A stretch of DNA of 64,000 nt from assembly GCF_900636745.1 (NCBI RefSeq), contig NZ_LR134310.1:1790501-1854500 (forward strand). The letters run 5' to 3'. This DNA is from Actinobacillus equuli (GTDB lineage: Bacteria; Pseudomonadota; Gammaproteobacteria; Enterobacterales; Pasteurellaceae). The notes below the pieces were generated by a model. That model ran no database searches. It had not been told where the DNA came from and saw only the letters and a list, made by a program, of their open reading frames with translations. Each line of letters starts with the position of its first letter. The first letter of the stretch is position 1. Below, piece after piece: positions 1 to 9,019 of this stretch. Both the position numbers and the translations under genes were made by a program.

Positions 1-2
1 TG

Positions 3-1550
3 GTAGATACGGTGTTAGTTGATAAGCCGTTTTTGACTCAGCCGGAAATTGCCAATTTAACCGAACCGATGTTAAAAAAAATCTCGGTAGAAGAAGTAAA
101 CCAACGTATTCAAGATTGGTTTAATGCGAAAGATCGCTTGGTGAATTATCAACCGCCTCGTAAAACACAAATTGCCCCGATTACGGAAGCAATCGTGAAT
201 GAGTTACAAGCACAAGTAGAGAAATCGGAAATTGCCGCTCCGCAAAAAGAGAAAGAAATTGTGCCAATGTCATTAGAGACGGTAGTCGGTAAAGGTACAA
301 TCATCAGTGAGCAAAGCTTTGATGCGCAACAAGTAAAATATTGGATGCTTTCAAATGGTGATAAAGTGGTGTGGCTTAAATCACCTCTCGCTAAAGATCG
401 CACCTTATTTATGGCACAAAGTTCAGCCGGCTTTAAAGCGCAAGGTTTAGGTATTTGGCAAAGCCAAATCGCTTCGCAATTAATTGAGCAAAACGCACCG
501 CTTGATTGGGAAATTGAGCAACTGGTACGTTGGAAAGAGCTTAACAAAATTAATCTATCGATTAAGCAAACCGCAACTAAACTAAGTTTTGACGGTTCGG
601 CGGAAAATGGCAAATTAGCGGAATTACTTCGTCTCTATTACGCTTACCAAAAGGAAACTAAGGTTAAAGAAGGTTTAGACGAAACCAAAGAATCTATTGC
701 CAGAACGATTGATGTGCAGAATGAGAAAAGCGATGAAACCGAACGTTTAAAAGCGATCTCGAAACTACGCTTTAATCTTGAAAAAGTGGACGATACTTTG
801 CCAAATAAGGCTTCATTAGCACAACTGACCGAAAAAGAGCTGAATGAGCAATGGGCGAAAATGGTGAGTGCGCCGACAACATTCTATTTAATGAATGATA
901 TGAATGAAGCGGACGTGAAGAAATTAGTTGCCGAATTGTTAGCGGATCTCCCTCGTGACAAGCGGTTGAATTCGACCCAAACTTTACCGGTTGACGGCAA
1001 AGCGCAGGCAGAATTTGCAATGAATCTAGAGCCGAAAGACGATGTCCGTTTATGGAGTTTTACCCCGCATCAATGGCAGGGTAAAGATGCAATGTTAGTT
1101 TCGCTGGTACGCAATATTGCAACTACTAAGTTGAAGAATACGTTACGTGATCAACAACTTGGCGTGTATAGCTTACGCTTCGACAGTACGCTCAATCCGG
1201 AAACGCAGCGAGTTGAATCGGAATTAAGTTTTGTCGCAAATCCGGATCTCACGGATAAATTGGTGGAACAAGCTCGCTTAGTATTAAGCGATCTAGCAAA
1301 CCAAATTACAGAAGAGGATGTACAACAAGCTAAAGCGATGTTCGTACAAGCGGAAAAAGGTCGCTTGAATGAACCAAGAACATGGCTTTCACGTTTAATT
1401 TTAAGCGATGAGCAATTCGGTAATCCGCAATATCTCTCGGATATGCAGCAACTTACCGATGAAATCAGCGTAGAAAAAGTAAAAGCAATGGCGGGAAATA
1501 TTTATAACCCGAATAGTGAAAAGCTGTTTGTGACGACGCCGAAAAAATAG
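3..1550 (+). CDS. M16-family zinc metalloprotease, C-terminal part (5' end outside window)
   Basis: The reading frame is open from the first bases of the window (V-D-T before the first possible GTG at 12), so this is the 3' portion of a longer gene. The visible ~515 residues resemble the C-terminal half of PqqL-type M16 (insulinase-like) peptidases: long, mostly helical and soluble, with the late non-catalytic M16 domain around residues 280-470 (T-F-Y-L-M-N-D-M onward). The HxxEH zinc motif of the family lies in the N-terminal half and is not visible here. E. coli PqqL is about 930 residues, so roughly 400 residues would be missing. Role inferred from the family: periplasmic proteolysis. A hairpin terminator follows directly. 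Confidence 0.75.
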   Translation, partial: VDTVLVDKPFLTQPEIANLTEPMLKKISVEEVNQRIQDWFNAKDRLVNYQPPRKTQIAPITEAIVNELQAQVEKSEIAAPQKEKEIVPMSLETVVGKGTIISEQSFDAQQVKYWMLSNGDKVVWLKSPLAKDRTLFMAQSSAGFKAQGLGIWQSQIASQLIEQNAPLDWEIEQLVRWKELNKINLSIKQTATKLSFDGSAENGKLAELLRLYYAYQKETKVKEGLDETKESIARTIDVQNEKSDETERLKAISKLRFNLEKVDDTLPNKASLAQLTEKELNEQWAKMVSAPTTFYLMNDMNEADVKKLVAELLADLPRDKRLNSTQTLPVDGKAQAEFAMNLEPKDDVRLWSFTPHQWQGKDAMLVSLVRNIATTKLKNTLRDQQLGVYSLRFDSTLNPETQRVESELSFVANPDLTDKLVEQARLVLSDLANQITEEDVQQAKAMFVQAEKGRLNEPRTWLSRLILSDEQFGNPQYLSDMQQLTDEISVEKVKAMAGNIYNPNSEKLFVTTPKK

Positions 1551-1562
1551 TGTGAAGAGATG

Positions 1563-1593
1563 ATAGGCGGAGCATAGTTTCCGCCTATTTTTT
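1563..1593 (+). terminator. Intrinsic terminator after the M16 protease gene
   Basis: Hairpin ATAGGCGG / CCGCCTAT followed by a run of seven T, just after the stop at 1550. Confidence 0.8.
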
Positions 1594-1623
1594 TAGCTTT
1601 TCTCGGAATTTTCAGGAATTTTC

Positions 1624-3294
1624 ATGACGCAATTTTTTAAAAATTTATACGCATTATGTCAGCCGTATTGGATTAACAAATCGAATTGGCAAGCATGGCT
1701 GATGGCGATTGTTATTATTGGTATTGGTTCCGGTTTTACTTATATCAACGTTAAAATCACCGAGTGGTCAAAAGTGTTTTACGATACGCTTGCAGGGCTT
1801 GAGGTGGAAAAGGCTTATTCACTTTTAGGTGAATATTTTATTTATGTTGCCGTTTTCGTCTTGGCGAATGTCTATCGTACTTGGTTACGTAAATTGTTGA
1901 TTATTCGTTGGCGTCAGGCAATGACGGAACAGTTTTTGAATCAGTGGTTTTCTAAGCAAATTTATTATCGCTTGGCACATCGTAAAAAAATGGATAATCC
2001 GGATCAACGGATTGCGGAAGATATTCACTTATTTATCGAATTGACCATTGAATTAACGATTTCTTTTATCTTCAACATCATTCAGCTATATGCTTTCTTT
2101 ATGGTGTTATGGAATTTATCCGGTAGTCCTGAATTTACACTATTCGGGCATACTTTTGTGGTGAAAGGTTATTTAGTCTGGGTTGCGGTTGTGTATTCGA
2201 TATTCGGTACGCTATTTACCCATTTTATCGGACGTAAGTTACACGGCTTAAATTATCAACAACAAATGTTTGAAGCGAATTTCCGTACCAGTTTAATTCG
2301 CAAGCAAGATAATGCGGAACAGATTGCACTTTACCAAGGGGAAGAAGCGGAAAAAATCACGCTCGCCAATGAGTTTAAAGCTATCGTCACTAACTGGCGT
2401 AGCCTGATGACTAAAGAATTACAGTTAGGGTTATTCACGGTGGGCTACGATCGTGTTTCGAACTTATTACCGGTGGTGTTCTCTATTCCATTGTTGATGA
2501 TGAAAGTGATTACCTTTGGTGGCATTATGCAAATCCGCAGTGCTTTTAGTGTCGTAATTAATGCGTTTAGCTGGTTTATTTTCGCTTATTCACGCTTACC
2601 TGAATGGAGTTCGGCGATTAAACGTTTAACCCAATTAAAGCAAGAAATGGATGAATTGGAAAAGCGTGTTAAAGCAGAAATTGCCGTCAGCGATAAAGCG
2701 CTAGATACGCAAAAGCTTGCCATTTACACACCGGAAAATAACCGCTTGTTTAGTGATTTATCTCTGGCAATTGATCATAACCAATGGATTCGCTTAAAGG
2801 GTAAAAGCGGTTTAGGTAAATCGACTTTATTGCGAGTATTAAGCGGTATTTGGGATTATTATGAGGGCGAGTATAAGCAACCGAATAAACCAAGTTTGCT
2901 TGTGCCGCAACGCAGTTATTTAAACGAAGGCACTTTAGCGGACGTATTAAGCTATCCGAACAAAAATTGTTATAGCGATATTGAAATTAATACGGTCTTA
3001 GAGCTAGTAGGGCTAAGTGCATGGCAGAATCGTCTAATGGAAGTTCATGCTTGGCATAATGTTTTTTCAGGTGGGGAACAGCAACGTATCGCTTTTGCAC
3101 GTATCTTACTGAATAAACCGGCAGTGATTTATTTAGATGAAGCAACCAGTAGCTTAGATGCGGAATCTGCGGCTCAAATGTTTAAATTAATTAAGCAGCA
3201 GCTTCCGAACGCTTCGGTGATTTTTATAACTCATCAACAAGAATTAGCACATTTTGCTAATCAAGAAATTGATTTAACTTTATATAAAGCCTAG
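1624..3294 (+). CDS. ABC transporter, fused membrane and ATPase domains (YddA/SbmA-like)
   Basis: 556 residues, close to E. coli YddA (561). The N-terminal half has several membrane segments (about 22-45, 65-80, 140-165, 185-205, 280-305) and is of the SbmA/BacA/YddA type. The C-terminal ATPase domain has Walker A GKSGLGKST near residue 392, the signature FSGGEQQRIAFAR near 481 and Walker B with the catalytic glutamate in VIYLDEATSS near 504. It is an inner-membrane half-transporter that should act as a homodimer. The family has been linked to peptide, vitamin B12 or long-chain acyl transport, but the substrate here is unknown. The ATG at 1624 follows a weak AGGAATTTTC ribosome-binding region. 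It is transcribed alone between two terminators. Confidence 0.82.
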   Translation: MTQFFKNLYALCQPYWINKSNWQAWLMAIVIIGIGSGFTYINVKITEWSKVFYDTLAGLEVEKAYSLLGEYFIYVAVFVLANVYRTWLRKLLIIRWRQAMTEQFLNQWFSKQIYYRLAHRKKMDNPDQRIAEDIHLFIELTIELTISFIFNIIQLYAFFMVLWNLSGSPEFTLFGHTFVVKGYLVWVAVVYSIFGTLFTHFIGRKLHGLNYQQQMFEANFRTSLIRKQDNAEQIALYQGEEAEKITLANEFKAIVTNWRSLMTKELQLGLFTVGYDRVSNLLPVVFSIPLLMMKVITFGGIMQIRSAFSVVINAFSWFIFAYSRLPEWSSAIKRLTQLKQEMDELEKRVKAEIAVSDKALDTQKLAIYTPENNRLFSDLSLAIDHNQWIRLKGKSGLGKSTLLRVLSGIWDYYEGEYKQPNKPSLLVPQRSYLNEGTLADVLSYPNKNCYSDIEINTVLELVGLSAWQNRLMEVHAWHNVFSGGEQQRIAFARILLNKPAVIYLDEATSSLDAESAAQMFKLIKQQLPNASVIFITHQQELAHFANQEIDLTLYKA

Positions 3295-3307
3295 TGCAAT
3301 GAATCCA

Positions 3308-3341
3308 AAGCCTCTCTTTCAATGAAAAGAGAGGCTTTTTT
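3308..3341 (+). terminator. Intrinsic terminator after the ABC transporter gene
   Basis: Perfect 11-bp stem AAGCCTCTCTT / AAGAGAGGCTT followed by T's. Confidence 0.85.
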
Positions 3342-3350
3342 ATGGGGGCA

Positions 3351-3360
3351 ACAAGCGGTC
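3351..3360 (+). repeat. DNA uptake signal sequence (Apl type)
   Basis: Perfect ACAAGCGGTC followed by an A/T-rich tail containing TTTTGCAAATT. It lies between the convergent ABC transporter and ruvC genes. Confidence 0.9.
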
Positions 3361-3383
3361 AAAAATGGCAAAAATTTTGCAAA

Positions 3384-3962
3384 TTAGCCTTTTAGGCGGA
3401 ATCGTCCACGACTATAACGGGTTTTCATCAAGGCGAGAATTTGTTCCTTGTCACTACTCACTTTCTGATTACTTTGTTTTGCAACCACTAACGAATGTTG
3501 AATCGAGTGAGCGTGAGTAATCGCAATCGCAAGGGCATCGGCGGCATCGGCTTGCGGTTTGGACGAAAGTTGAAGCATACGGGTGACCATATCTTGTACT
3601 TGGATTTTATCCGCCGAGCCGATACCGGTTACGGTTTGTTTGACTAAACGGGCGGCATATTCAAACACAGGTAAATCGTGATTTACCGCTGCGACAATCG
3701 CTGTACCACGAGCTTGCCCGAGTTTGAGTGCGGAATCGGCATTTTTCGCCATAAACACTTGTTCAATTGCAAACATATCAGGTTGGAATTGGGTGATGAT
3801 TTCGGTCACGCCTGCATAGATGCGTTTTAAGCGAGTCGGTAGATCATCGACGGAAGTGCGAATTGCACCGCTTCCTAAATATTCTAAATGGCGTCCAGTT
3901 TGACGAATCACACCATAACCGGTAACCCGTGAACCGGGGTCAATTCCTAAAATAATCGGCAT
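3384..3962 (-). CDS. ruvC: Crossover junction endodeoxyribonuclease RuvC
   Basis: Holliday-junction resolvase of the RuvABC recombination machinery; cleaves four-way junctions as a dimer. The N terminus [17 protein letters not shown] is the family hallmark. Acidic catalytic residues are seen at D8 (GIDPG), the glutamate of AIEQVFM and the aspartates of QADAADALA. The start is placed at ATG 3962; an in-frame start at 3986 would add eight residues that the family lacks. At 192 residues it is slightly longer than E. coli RuvC (173) because of a basic C-terminal tail. ruvA and ruvB are not adjacent; the next gene on the 3' side is convergent and unrelated. It lies downstream of yebC, its usual neighbour, with a lipoprotein gene in between. 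Confidence 0.95.
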   Translation of the reverse strand: MPIILGIDPGSRVTGYGVIRQTGRHLEYLGSGAIRTSVDDLPTRLKRIYAGVTEIITQFQPDMFAIEQVFMAKNADSALKLGQARGTAIVAAVNHDLPVFEYAARLVKQTVTGIGSADKIQVQDMVTRMLQLSSKPQADAADALAIAITHAHSIQHSLVVAKQSNQKVSSDKEQILALMKTRYSRGRFRLKG

Positions 3963-3978
3963 AGCTTGTCCAATGAAT

Positions 3979-4028
3979 GAAAACAAGCGGGCAGATTTGC
4001 AAAAAATTTTACAAATCCGCCCGCTTAT
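3979..4028 (-). terminator. Terminator built from two inverted uptake-signal-like arms
   Basis: AAGCGGGCAGATTTG and CAAATCCGCCCGCTT form a long inverted repeat around an A/T-rich loop, between the lipoprotein stop and the ruvC start. The core is changed to AAGCGGG, so it matches the uptake signal imperfectly. Confidence 0.65.
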
Positions 4029-4045
4029 CTAAACGAATCAATCTG

Positions 4046-4570
4046 TTATTTATTTAACTTTGCAGTTGCAGTTTGATTAACTTCGCAGTTTTTTGCAAGG
4101 ATTTCATCTGCATTTTTACCTTTTTTGAATAACATTCCCGCTTCGGTTTTATTAAAGGTTGAAAGTGAGAAGGTTTCATCTAAGTTCCATACGTGCGTTT
4201 TTGAGGCGAATGAAGCAAAGTCTTTATTTTTCTCATCACGCATTAACTCTTTTACCGCCACATCATTCACAGTTAAAGTTAAACCGGTTGCTTTTTCACC
4301 TTCGAAATCATAAGTTGCAACCACAGTTTTGCTGTTTTGGCATTGATAAACCACGGTTTTAGAAGACGCAGTTAATTTATTTTTTACAGTATTTACTGTG
4401 TTTGAAACGCCGTTAGATACGGCTGTCGCACCTTCTTTTACCGCATTTGTTGTCGCTGAAGCGGCATTTGATACACCTTCAGTTACGCTTGAAGCTACAT
4501 CGCCTGCTGTTGAACAAGCCGCTAAGAGGGTCGCTAAAGATAACGCCGAAGCAAATTTCATTAATTTCAT
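4046..4570 (-). CDS. Putative lipoprotein with an MliC-like C-terminal region
   Basis: 174 residues. A lipoprotein signal peptide ends in the lipobox LLAAC with lipidated Cys19, followed by an Ala/Ser/Thr/Val-rich linker (about 20-65) and a compact C-terminal domain. The two remaining cysteines, C77 (VVYQCQN) and C162 (AKNCEV), could form a disulfide. The order YxC, VATYDF, short strands, final Cys is reminiscent of the membrane-bound lysozyme inhibitor (MliC) fold, but similarity is weak and function is unproven. A good ribosome-binding site (AAGGAA) precedes the start. It sits between yebC and ruvC with its own terminators on both sides, so it is probably a separate transcription unit inserted into an otherwise conserved order. 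Confidence 0.75.
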   Translation of the reverse strand: MKLMKFASALSLATLLAACSTAGDVASSVTEGVSNAASATTNAVKEGATAVSNGVSNTVNTVKNKLTASSKTVVYQCQNSKTVVATYDFEGEKATGLTLTVNDVAVKELMRDEKNKDFASFASKTHVWNLDETFSLSTFNKTEAGMLFKKGKNADEILAKNCEVNQTATAKLNK

Positions 4571-4653
4571 TTTATATTCCTTATGTTAGAGATAAACACA
4601 CACGTTTTAAATGCATCCATTAGATGCTGGTTATTGAAGTTAGTTCAATTTAA

Positions 4654-4684
4654 GTAAAAAAGAAGCCAACCTAAAAGGTTGGCT
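4654..4684 (-). terminator. Intrinsic terminator after yebC
   Basis: Stem AGCCAACC / GGTTGGCT; read on the minus strand it is followed by a T-rich run. Confidence 0.85.
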
Positions 4685-4696
4685 ATATATTGTAAT

Positions 4697-5437
4697 TTAT
4701 AACAATGCAGCAACTTCGTCGCTGATTTCACCGTTGTGATATACGTTTTGTACGTCATCACAATCTTCAAGACGGTTAATTAAATCAAGCAATTTTGGTG
4801 CAGTTTCTGCATCAAGTTCAACCGTAGTCGATGGAATCATCGTAACTTCCGCATTTTCAATTTTGAAACCGGCTTTTTCAATGCCGTCACGTACATCACC
4901 TAAATCTTCCCAAGCGGTATAGATTTCGAATGAACCGTCTTCTTGCGGTTGAATATCGTCTGCACCCGCTTCGATTGCTGCTTCGGTTAAAGCGTCTTCA
5001 TCGCCTGAAGCAATTAAAATTAAACCTTTTTTGCTGAATAAGTAACCAACAGAACCTTCTGTACCTAAGTTACCACCGCATTTAGTGAAACTTGGGCGAA
5101 CTTGTGAAATGGTACGGTTTGCGTTATCACTTAAACATTCAACCATCACCGCTGTACCACCCGGGCCGTAACCTTCATAGATTTTGGTTTCCATATTGGT
5201 GTCATCGCCACCACCTACACCACGCTCAATTGCACGGTTGATCGTATCACGAGTCATATTGTTTGATAACGCTTTATCTACTGCAGAACGTAAACGAGGG
5301 TTTGCAGAAACATCACCGCCGCCTAATTTAGCTGCAGTAACTAATTCACGGATTAATTTAGTAAAGATCTTACCGCGTTGCGCATCTTGTGCCGCTTTAC
5401 GGTGTTTAATGTTAGCCCACTTACTATGACCTGCCAT
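4697..5437 (-). CDS. yebC: YebC/PmpR-family protein (TACO1-like)
   Basis: 246 residues beginning [19 protein letters not shown], the diagnostic N terminus of the family. The glycine-rich stretches GVGGGDDTN and [12 protein letters not shown] are also typical. Members are described as DNA-binding regulators (PmpR) and, more recently, as factors that help ribosomes through difficult peptide stretches; which applies here cannot be told from sequence. It lies downstream of nudB, as in other gamma-proteobacteria (aspS-nudB-yebC-ruvC). A bipartite inverted repeat ends 37 bases upstream of its start and separates it from nudB. It ends in a strong hairpin. Confidence 0.95.
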   Translation of the reverse strand: MAGHSKWANIKHRKAAQDAQRGKIFTKLIRELVTAAKLGGGDVSANPRLRSAVDKALSNNMTRDTINRAIERGVGGGDDTNMETKIYEGYGPGGTAVMVECLSDNANRTISQVRPSFTKCGGNLGTEGSVGYLFSKKGLILIASGDEDALTEAAIEAGADDIQPQEDGSFEIYTAWEDLGDVRDGIEKAGFKIENAEVTMIPSTTVELDAETAPKLLDLINRLEDCDDVQNVYHNGEISDEVAALL

Positions 5438-5473
5438 TCTGTTGTTTCCTTCTTTTAAATTTATGTTTTGAAA

Positions 5474-5594
5474 AAGTCCCCCTCTTTAGCAAAGAGGAGT
5501 TAGGGGAGATTTGGCAGAATAACCTTACACTCGTAAGAGAATTTGACATTACTATCAAATCTCCCCCTGCCCCTCTTTTCTAAAGAGGGGAGTT
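5474..5594. repeat. Bipartite inverted-repeat element between nudB and yebC
   Basis: Two arms of about 39 bases, 5474-5513 and 5556-5594, are near-complementary inverted copies of each other around a 42-base centre. Each arm also holds its own hairpin (CCTCTTT / AAAGAGG) next to a G- or C-rich block (GGGGAGATTTG / CAAATCTCCCC). The right arm overlaps the end of nudB and encodes its last 12 residues and stop codon. The structure looks like a small non-coding mobile or repetitive element rather than a simple terminator. Confidence 0.7.
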
Positions 5595-6022
5595 AAATAT
5601 TTTGCAATTGCCGCCGCATTATTCGGTGATTTTGTTAGTTGGGTGGCTTCTTCAACGCTCACCCATTTAAACGCTAAATGTTCACTTAATATCGGTTGTT
5701 GTTCTTGCGTTAAGGCAAGTAAAAACCAATGTTCCGAGCAGTGCGTGACATCAGGCGCGTATTTATACCGAAAATGCGGAAAAATCTCAAATTCTACCGA
5801 TTCGTTGCAATCTGTCAGCACCAGTTTTTCCGCTAAAATATTAATGCCAATTTCTTCTTTCACTTCACGAATTGCCGTTTCAAACGGCTGTTCGTTTGGT
5901 TCAAGCGAACCAGTGACCGATTGCCAAAATTCGGGATCGTCTTGGCGTTGCAGCATTAAGACTCTTCCCGAATTTTCTGCATAAATCACAACTAAAACGG
6001 AGTTAGGATTTTTGTAGTTCAT
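5555..6022 (-). CDS. nudB: Dihydroneopterin triphosphate diphosphatase (Nudix hydrolase)
   Basis: 155 residues with the complete Nudix box GX5EX7REUXEEXGU (G-S-L-E-P-N-E through R-E-V-K-E-E-I-G) near residues 37-59. It removes pyrophosphate from dihydroneopterin triphosphate, an early step of folate synthesis; the assignment rests on the Nudix box and the conserved position between aspS and yebC. The start overlaps the end of the upstream membrane-protein gene by 20 bases, which suggests translational coupling. The last residues, TPLFRKEGQGEI, are encoded by the right arm of the repeat at 5474-5594, so the natural C terminus seems to have been replaced or extended. Confidence 0.88.
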   Translation of the reverse strand: MNYKNPNSVLVVIYAENSGRVLMLQRQDDPEFWQSVTGSLEPNEQPFETAIREVKEEIGINILAEKLVLTDCNESVEFEIFPHFRYKYAPDVTHCSEHWFLLALTQEQQPILSEHLAFKWVSVEEATQLTKSPNNAAAIAKYLTPLFRKEGQGEI

Positions 6023-6416
6023 TTAGATAATTATTCACACTAGGTCGGAATAATAAAAAAATAACGAAGCTGAATAATGCAAATACTGAAAAATGGATAA
6101 TAAGCTCAGGAGTCATGCCTAAGTGATGGATTCCTGCAATTACGCCTACACCATTTTTTAGAGCCATTGGAATGAGATAAGCCAATAACAGTATTTTTCC
6201 CCAATATTTCTTTTTTAACAAAGCGATACTTCCTAGTAAAAGGAAGAATGCATTACTGATATTAAACAGTACATCTGAAAGAGTATAGAAGATGTTGTCT
6301 TGTAAAATAGGGATTGTAAATGAGCCATATAAACTAGATAAGTGGTTTACTATCAATAAGACAGCTGTACCCATCATTAGCCATGACGTAAGCATTATTG
6401 TTAATGGCTTTTTCAT
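6003..6416 (-). CDS. Small integral membrane protein of unknown function
   Basis: 137 residues with four hydrophobic segments (about 7-25, 40-65, 72-90, 100-122), a short basic C terminus and no recognised domain. Its ATG begins immediately after the aspS stop codon, and its 3' end overlaps nudB by 20 bases, so it is embedded in the aspS-nudB operon and probably translated by coupling. In many relatives aspS and nudB are direct neighbours, which makes this an accessory insertion. No catalytic or binding motif is visible and no function is proposed. Confidence 0.75.
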   Translation of the reverse strand: MKKPLTIMLTSWLMMGTAVLLIVNHLSSLYGSFTIPILQDNIFYTLSDVLFNISNAFFLLLGSIALLKKKYWGKILLLAYLIPMALKNGVGVIAGIHHLGMTPELIIHFSVFALFSFVIFLLFRPSVNNYLNELQKS

Positions 6417-8186
6417 TTATTTAGCTACTTCCTTTACCGCAATACCAAGCTCTTCCAATGCTTGCGGGTTTGCAAAACTTGGTGCTTCGGTCATTAAACA
6501 CGCTGCTGCGGTAGTTTTCGGGAATGCAATCACATCACGAATATTTTCTGTACCGGTGATAAGCATGGTTAAACGGTCTAAACCGAATGCAAGACCGGCG
6601 TGCGGTGGTGTACCGAATTTTAATGCGTCTAGTAAGAAACCGAATTTTTCTTGTTGATCTTGTTCGTTAATGCCGAGGATACCGAATACGGTTTGTTGCA
6701 TTTTCGGATCGTAAATACGTACTGAACCGCCGCCTACTTCGTAGCCGTTGATAACCATATCATAAGCATTTGCAACCGCATTCACCGGATTTGCCGCTAA
6801 TTCTTCCGGCGTTAAACCTTTTGGAGACGTGAACGGGTGGTGCATTGCAGAAAGATTACCTTCGCTGTCTTTTTCAAACATAGGGAAATCAATCACCCAA
6901 AGCGGTTTCCAAGCTGAAAGATCGGTTAATGCTAAATCACGACCAACTTTCAGACGTAAAGCACCCATTGAGTCGGTAACGACTTGCCATTTATCCGCAC
7001 CGAAGAATAAGATATCGCCGCTAGTTGCGTTAGTACGCTCGATTAATGCTTTGAAAACCTCTTCGTTTAAGAATTTTGCTACCGGGCTTTGGATACCTTC
7101 CATGCCGGCATTCACATCATTGATTTTCGCCCACGCTAAGCCTTTTGCACCATAGATACCGACAAATTGCGTATATTCGTCAATTTGTTTACGAGTAAGC
7201 GTTGCACCGTTCGGTACACGAAGCACGGTTACACGACCGTCTGCTGAATTTGCCGGCTCGTTAAATACTTTAAACTCAACGTCTTTTAAAATGTCCGCCA
7301 CGTCCACTAATTCTAATGGGTTACGTAAATCCGGTTTATCTGAACCGAAACGTTGCATCGCTTCCTGCCATGTCATGATTGGGAATTTGCCTAAATCGAC
7401 ATTTAAGCGATCCAACCATAAGCCGTGAATCATATTTTCCATTAATTCGCGTACTTCTTCAGCGGTTAAGAATGAAGTTTCCACATCGATTTGGGTAAAT
7501 TCCGGCTGACGATCGGCACGTAAATCTTCATCACGGAAACATTTTACGATTTGGTAATAACGGTCAAAACCTGACATCATTAACAACTGTTTGAATAGCT
7601 GCGGTGATTGCGGTAAGGCGTAGAATTTACCGTTGTGTACACGGCTTGGCACTAAATAGTCACGCGCGCCTTCCGGTGTTGCTTTAGTTAGCATTGGTGT
7701 TTCGATATCAAGGAAACCGTTGTCGTCCATATAGCGGCGTACGAAGCTGGTGATTTTCGCACGTGTTTTAAGTTTTTCCGCCATTTCCGGACGACGTAAA
7801 TCAAGATAGCGATATTTTAAACGTTGTTCTTCTGTGTTGTTTTGGTTGAAATCCAGCGGTAAAACTTCCGAGTTGTTATATACAACCACATTTTTCACTA
7901 AGACTTCGATTTCACCGGTCGCCATCTCTTTGTTGATTTGTGATTCATCGCGTGCAATCACCTCACCTTGAATTTGCACACACGCTTCCGAACGTAGGCT
8001 TGAAGCGATTTTGAAAAGCGCTTCGTCTTTCTCGTCAAAGAAAACTTGCACGATACCTTCACGGTCACGAATTTGCATAAAAATAAAACGACCGAGGTTA
8101 CGCACACGGTGAACCCAACCGCTTAATGTTACGGTTTGACCAACGTGCGAGCGGTTTAAAACACCACAATAATGAGAACGCATCAT
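6417..8186 (-). CDS. aspS: Aspartate--tRNA ligase
   Basis: 589 residues, the usual bacterial length (E. coli 590). The N-terminal OB-fold anticodon-binding domain begins [20 protein letters not shown]. Class II motif 2 ([18 protein letters not shown], about residue 217) and motif 3 ([13 protein letters not shown], near 530) are intact, and a bacterial GAD insertion lies between them. It charges tRNA-Asp in the cytoplasm. AAGGAT seven bases upstream supports the first of two adjacent ATG codons (8186; the next is 8183). First gene of the aspS, membrane protein, nudB, yebC run. Confidence 0.97.
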   Translation of the reverse strand: MMRSHYCGVLNRSHVGQTVTLSGWVHRVRNLGRFIFMQIRDREGIVQVFFDEKDEALFKIASSLRSEACVQIQGEVIARDESQINKEMATGEIEVLVKNVVVYNNSEVLPLDFNQNNTEEQRLKYRYLDLRRPEMAEKLKTRAKITSFVRRYMDDNGFLDIETPMLTKATPEGARDYLVPSRVHNGKFYALPQSPQLFKQLLMMSGFDRYYQIVKCFRDEDLRADRQPEFTQIDVETSFLTAEEVRELMENMIHGLWLDRLNVDLGKFPIMTWQEAMQRFGSDKPDLRNPLELVDVADILKDVEFKVFNEPANSADGRVTVLRVPNGATLTRKQIDEYTQFVGIYGAKGLAWAKINDVNAGMEGIQSPVAKFLNEEVFKALIERTNATSGDILFFGADKWQVVTDSMGALRLKVGRDLALTDLSAWKPLWVIDFPMFEKDSEGNLSAMHHPFTSPKGLTPEELAANPVNAVANAYDMVINGYEVGGGSVRIYDPKMQQTVFGILGINEQDQQEKFGFLLDALKFGTPPHAGLAFGLDRLTMLITGTENIRDVIAFPKTTAAACLMTEAPSFANPQALEELGIAVKEVAK

Positions 8187-9019
8187 AAAAATATCCTTTA
8201 TAAAACTAATCGAAACTCAACAAAATCAATAATTGCAGAGTAAAAATAGTAGAGATTATAGCGGAACTTTACTAAAAATTGGAGAGAATAACGCAGACAA
8301 GCGGTCTAATTTTGATTTGATTTTACAAAATTGACATAAATGTTTGTGTTTCCTTCCTTCTATGGTCTAGCGGAGAATTTCGTTCATACGTCATTCTATG
8401 TGACTAGCAGTCAGCAAACCATCCTAAATTTATCGGCATATTGCAATAGCGCTACACTATTACCCTAATCTATTTACCGCAAGGATAGCTATGAGTTATA
8501 TGTTTTACTTAGCCAGAGTAAAACTCATAGGACCAGATTTAACAATTTGTCGGTGATGTAGCTATAACGGGTTCGGCATTTAGATAAATCTCTCATACAG
8601 TCTGCGATTGGTTTATCTTTTCATTTTATGTGAGTATGAAAAACATCAATAAAAACATTATGTTACATATATCCGTCAATACAAATTGATAGCAATATTT
8701 TTCACGAACGAAAATTTTTCATTTACCAAAATACTCTTTGTTTCTTTTGATTTACATATATTGACAATTTGTGTGCTTGGTATATAAAATTGTCAATGAT
8801 GGTATGTTATTGTAAATAACGCCATTGAAGAGGCAATTTCCATTGGTTACATCAATGTATTTGAAAATGCCTGAATATGTCTTCAAAAGAAACAACCGTT
8901 TTGAAGGTATGTTTCCATATTCTGTTCTGAGACAATTTTTCAATAATATTAATATTTAACTTACATAAAATAAAAAAGACCTTTCTATTAAGATCGGTCC
9001 CTAAAAGGAGATTAATCAA
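8187..9019. other. 833-base intergenic region, no convincing gene
   Basis: AT-rich. Contents: the upstream region of aspS; one uptake signal at 8297-8306; a 21-codon ORF at 8491-8556 with an AAGGAT ribosome-binding site, overlapping an imperfect inverted repeat (ATGAGT...AGTAAAACTCAT, 8491-8528); dyads ATTGACAATTT / AAAATTGTCAAT (about 8759-8797) and TCTTCAAAA / TTTTGAAGG (about 8879-8907); and the promoter region and AAGGAG ribosome-binding site of the adhesin. A 63-codon minus-strand ORF at 8752-8943 shows no coding signature. It could be the decayed remnant of an older gene or small element. Confidence 0.55.
8297..8306 (+). repeat. DNA uptake signal sequence (Apl type)
   Basis: Perfect ACAAGCGGTC in the intergenic region upstream of aspS, followed by an A/T-rich tail. 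Confidence 0.9.

Noticed and set aside
8491-8556. 21-codon ORF with a good ribosome-binding site
   Set aside because: Too short, overlaps an inverted repeat, and no family match. Kept only as a remark in the intergenic entry.
8752-8943. 63-codon minus-strand ORF upstream of the adhesin
   Set aside because: No ribosome-binding site, no recognisable domain, and lies in AT-rich sequence with dyads; chance ORFs of this length are common.
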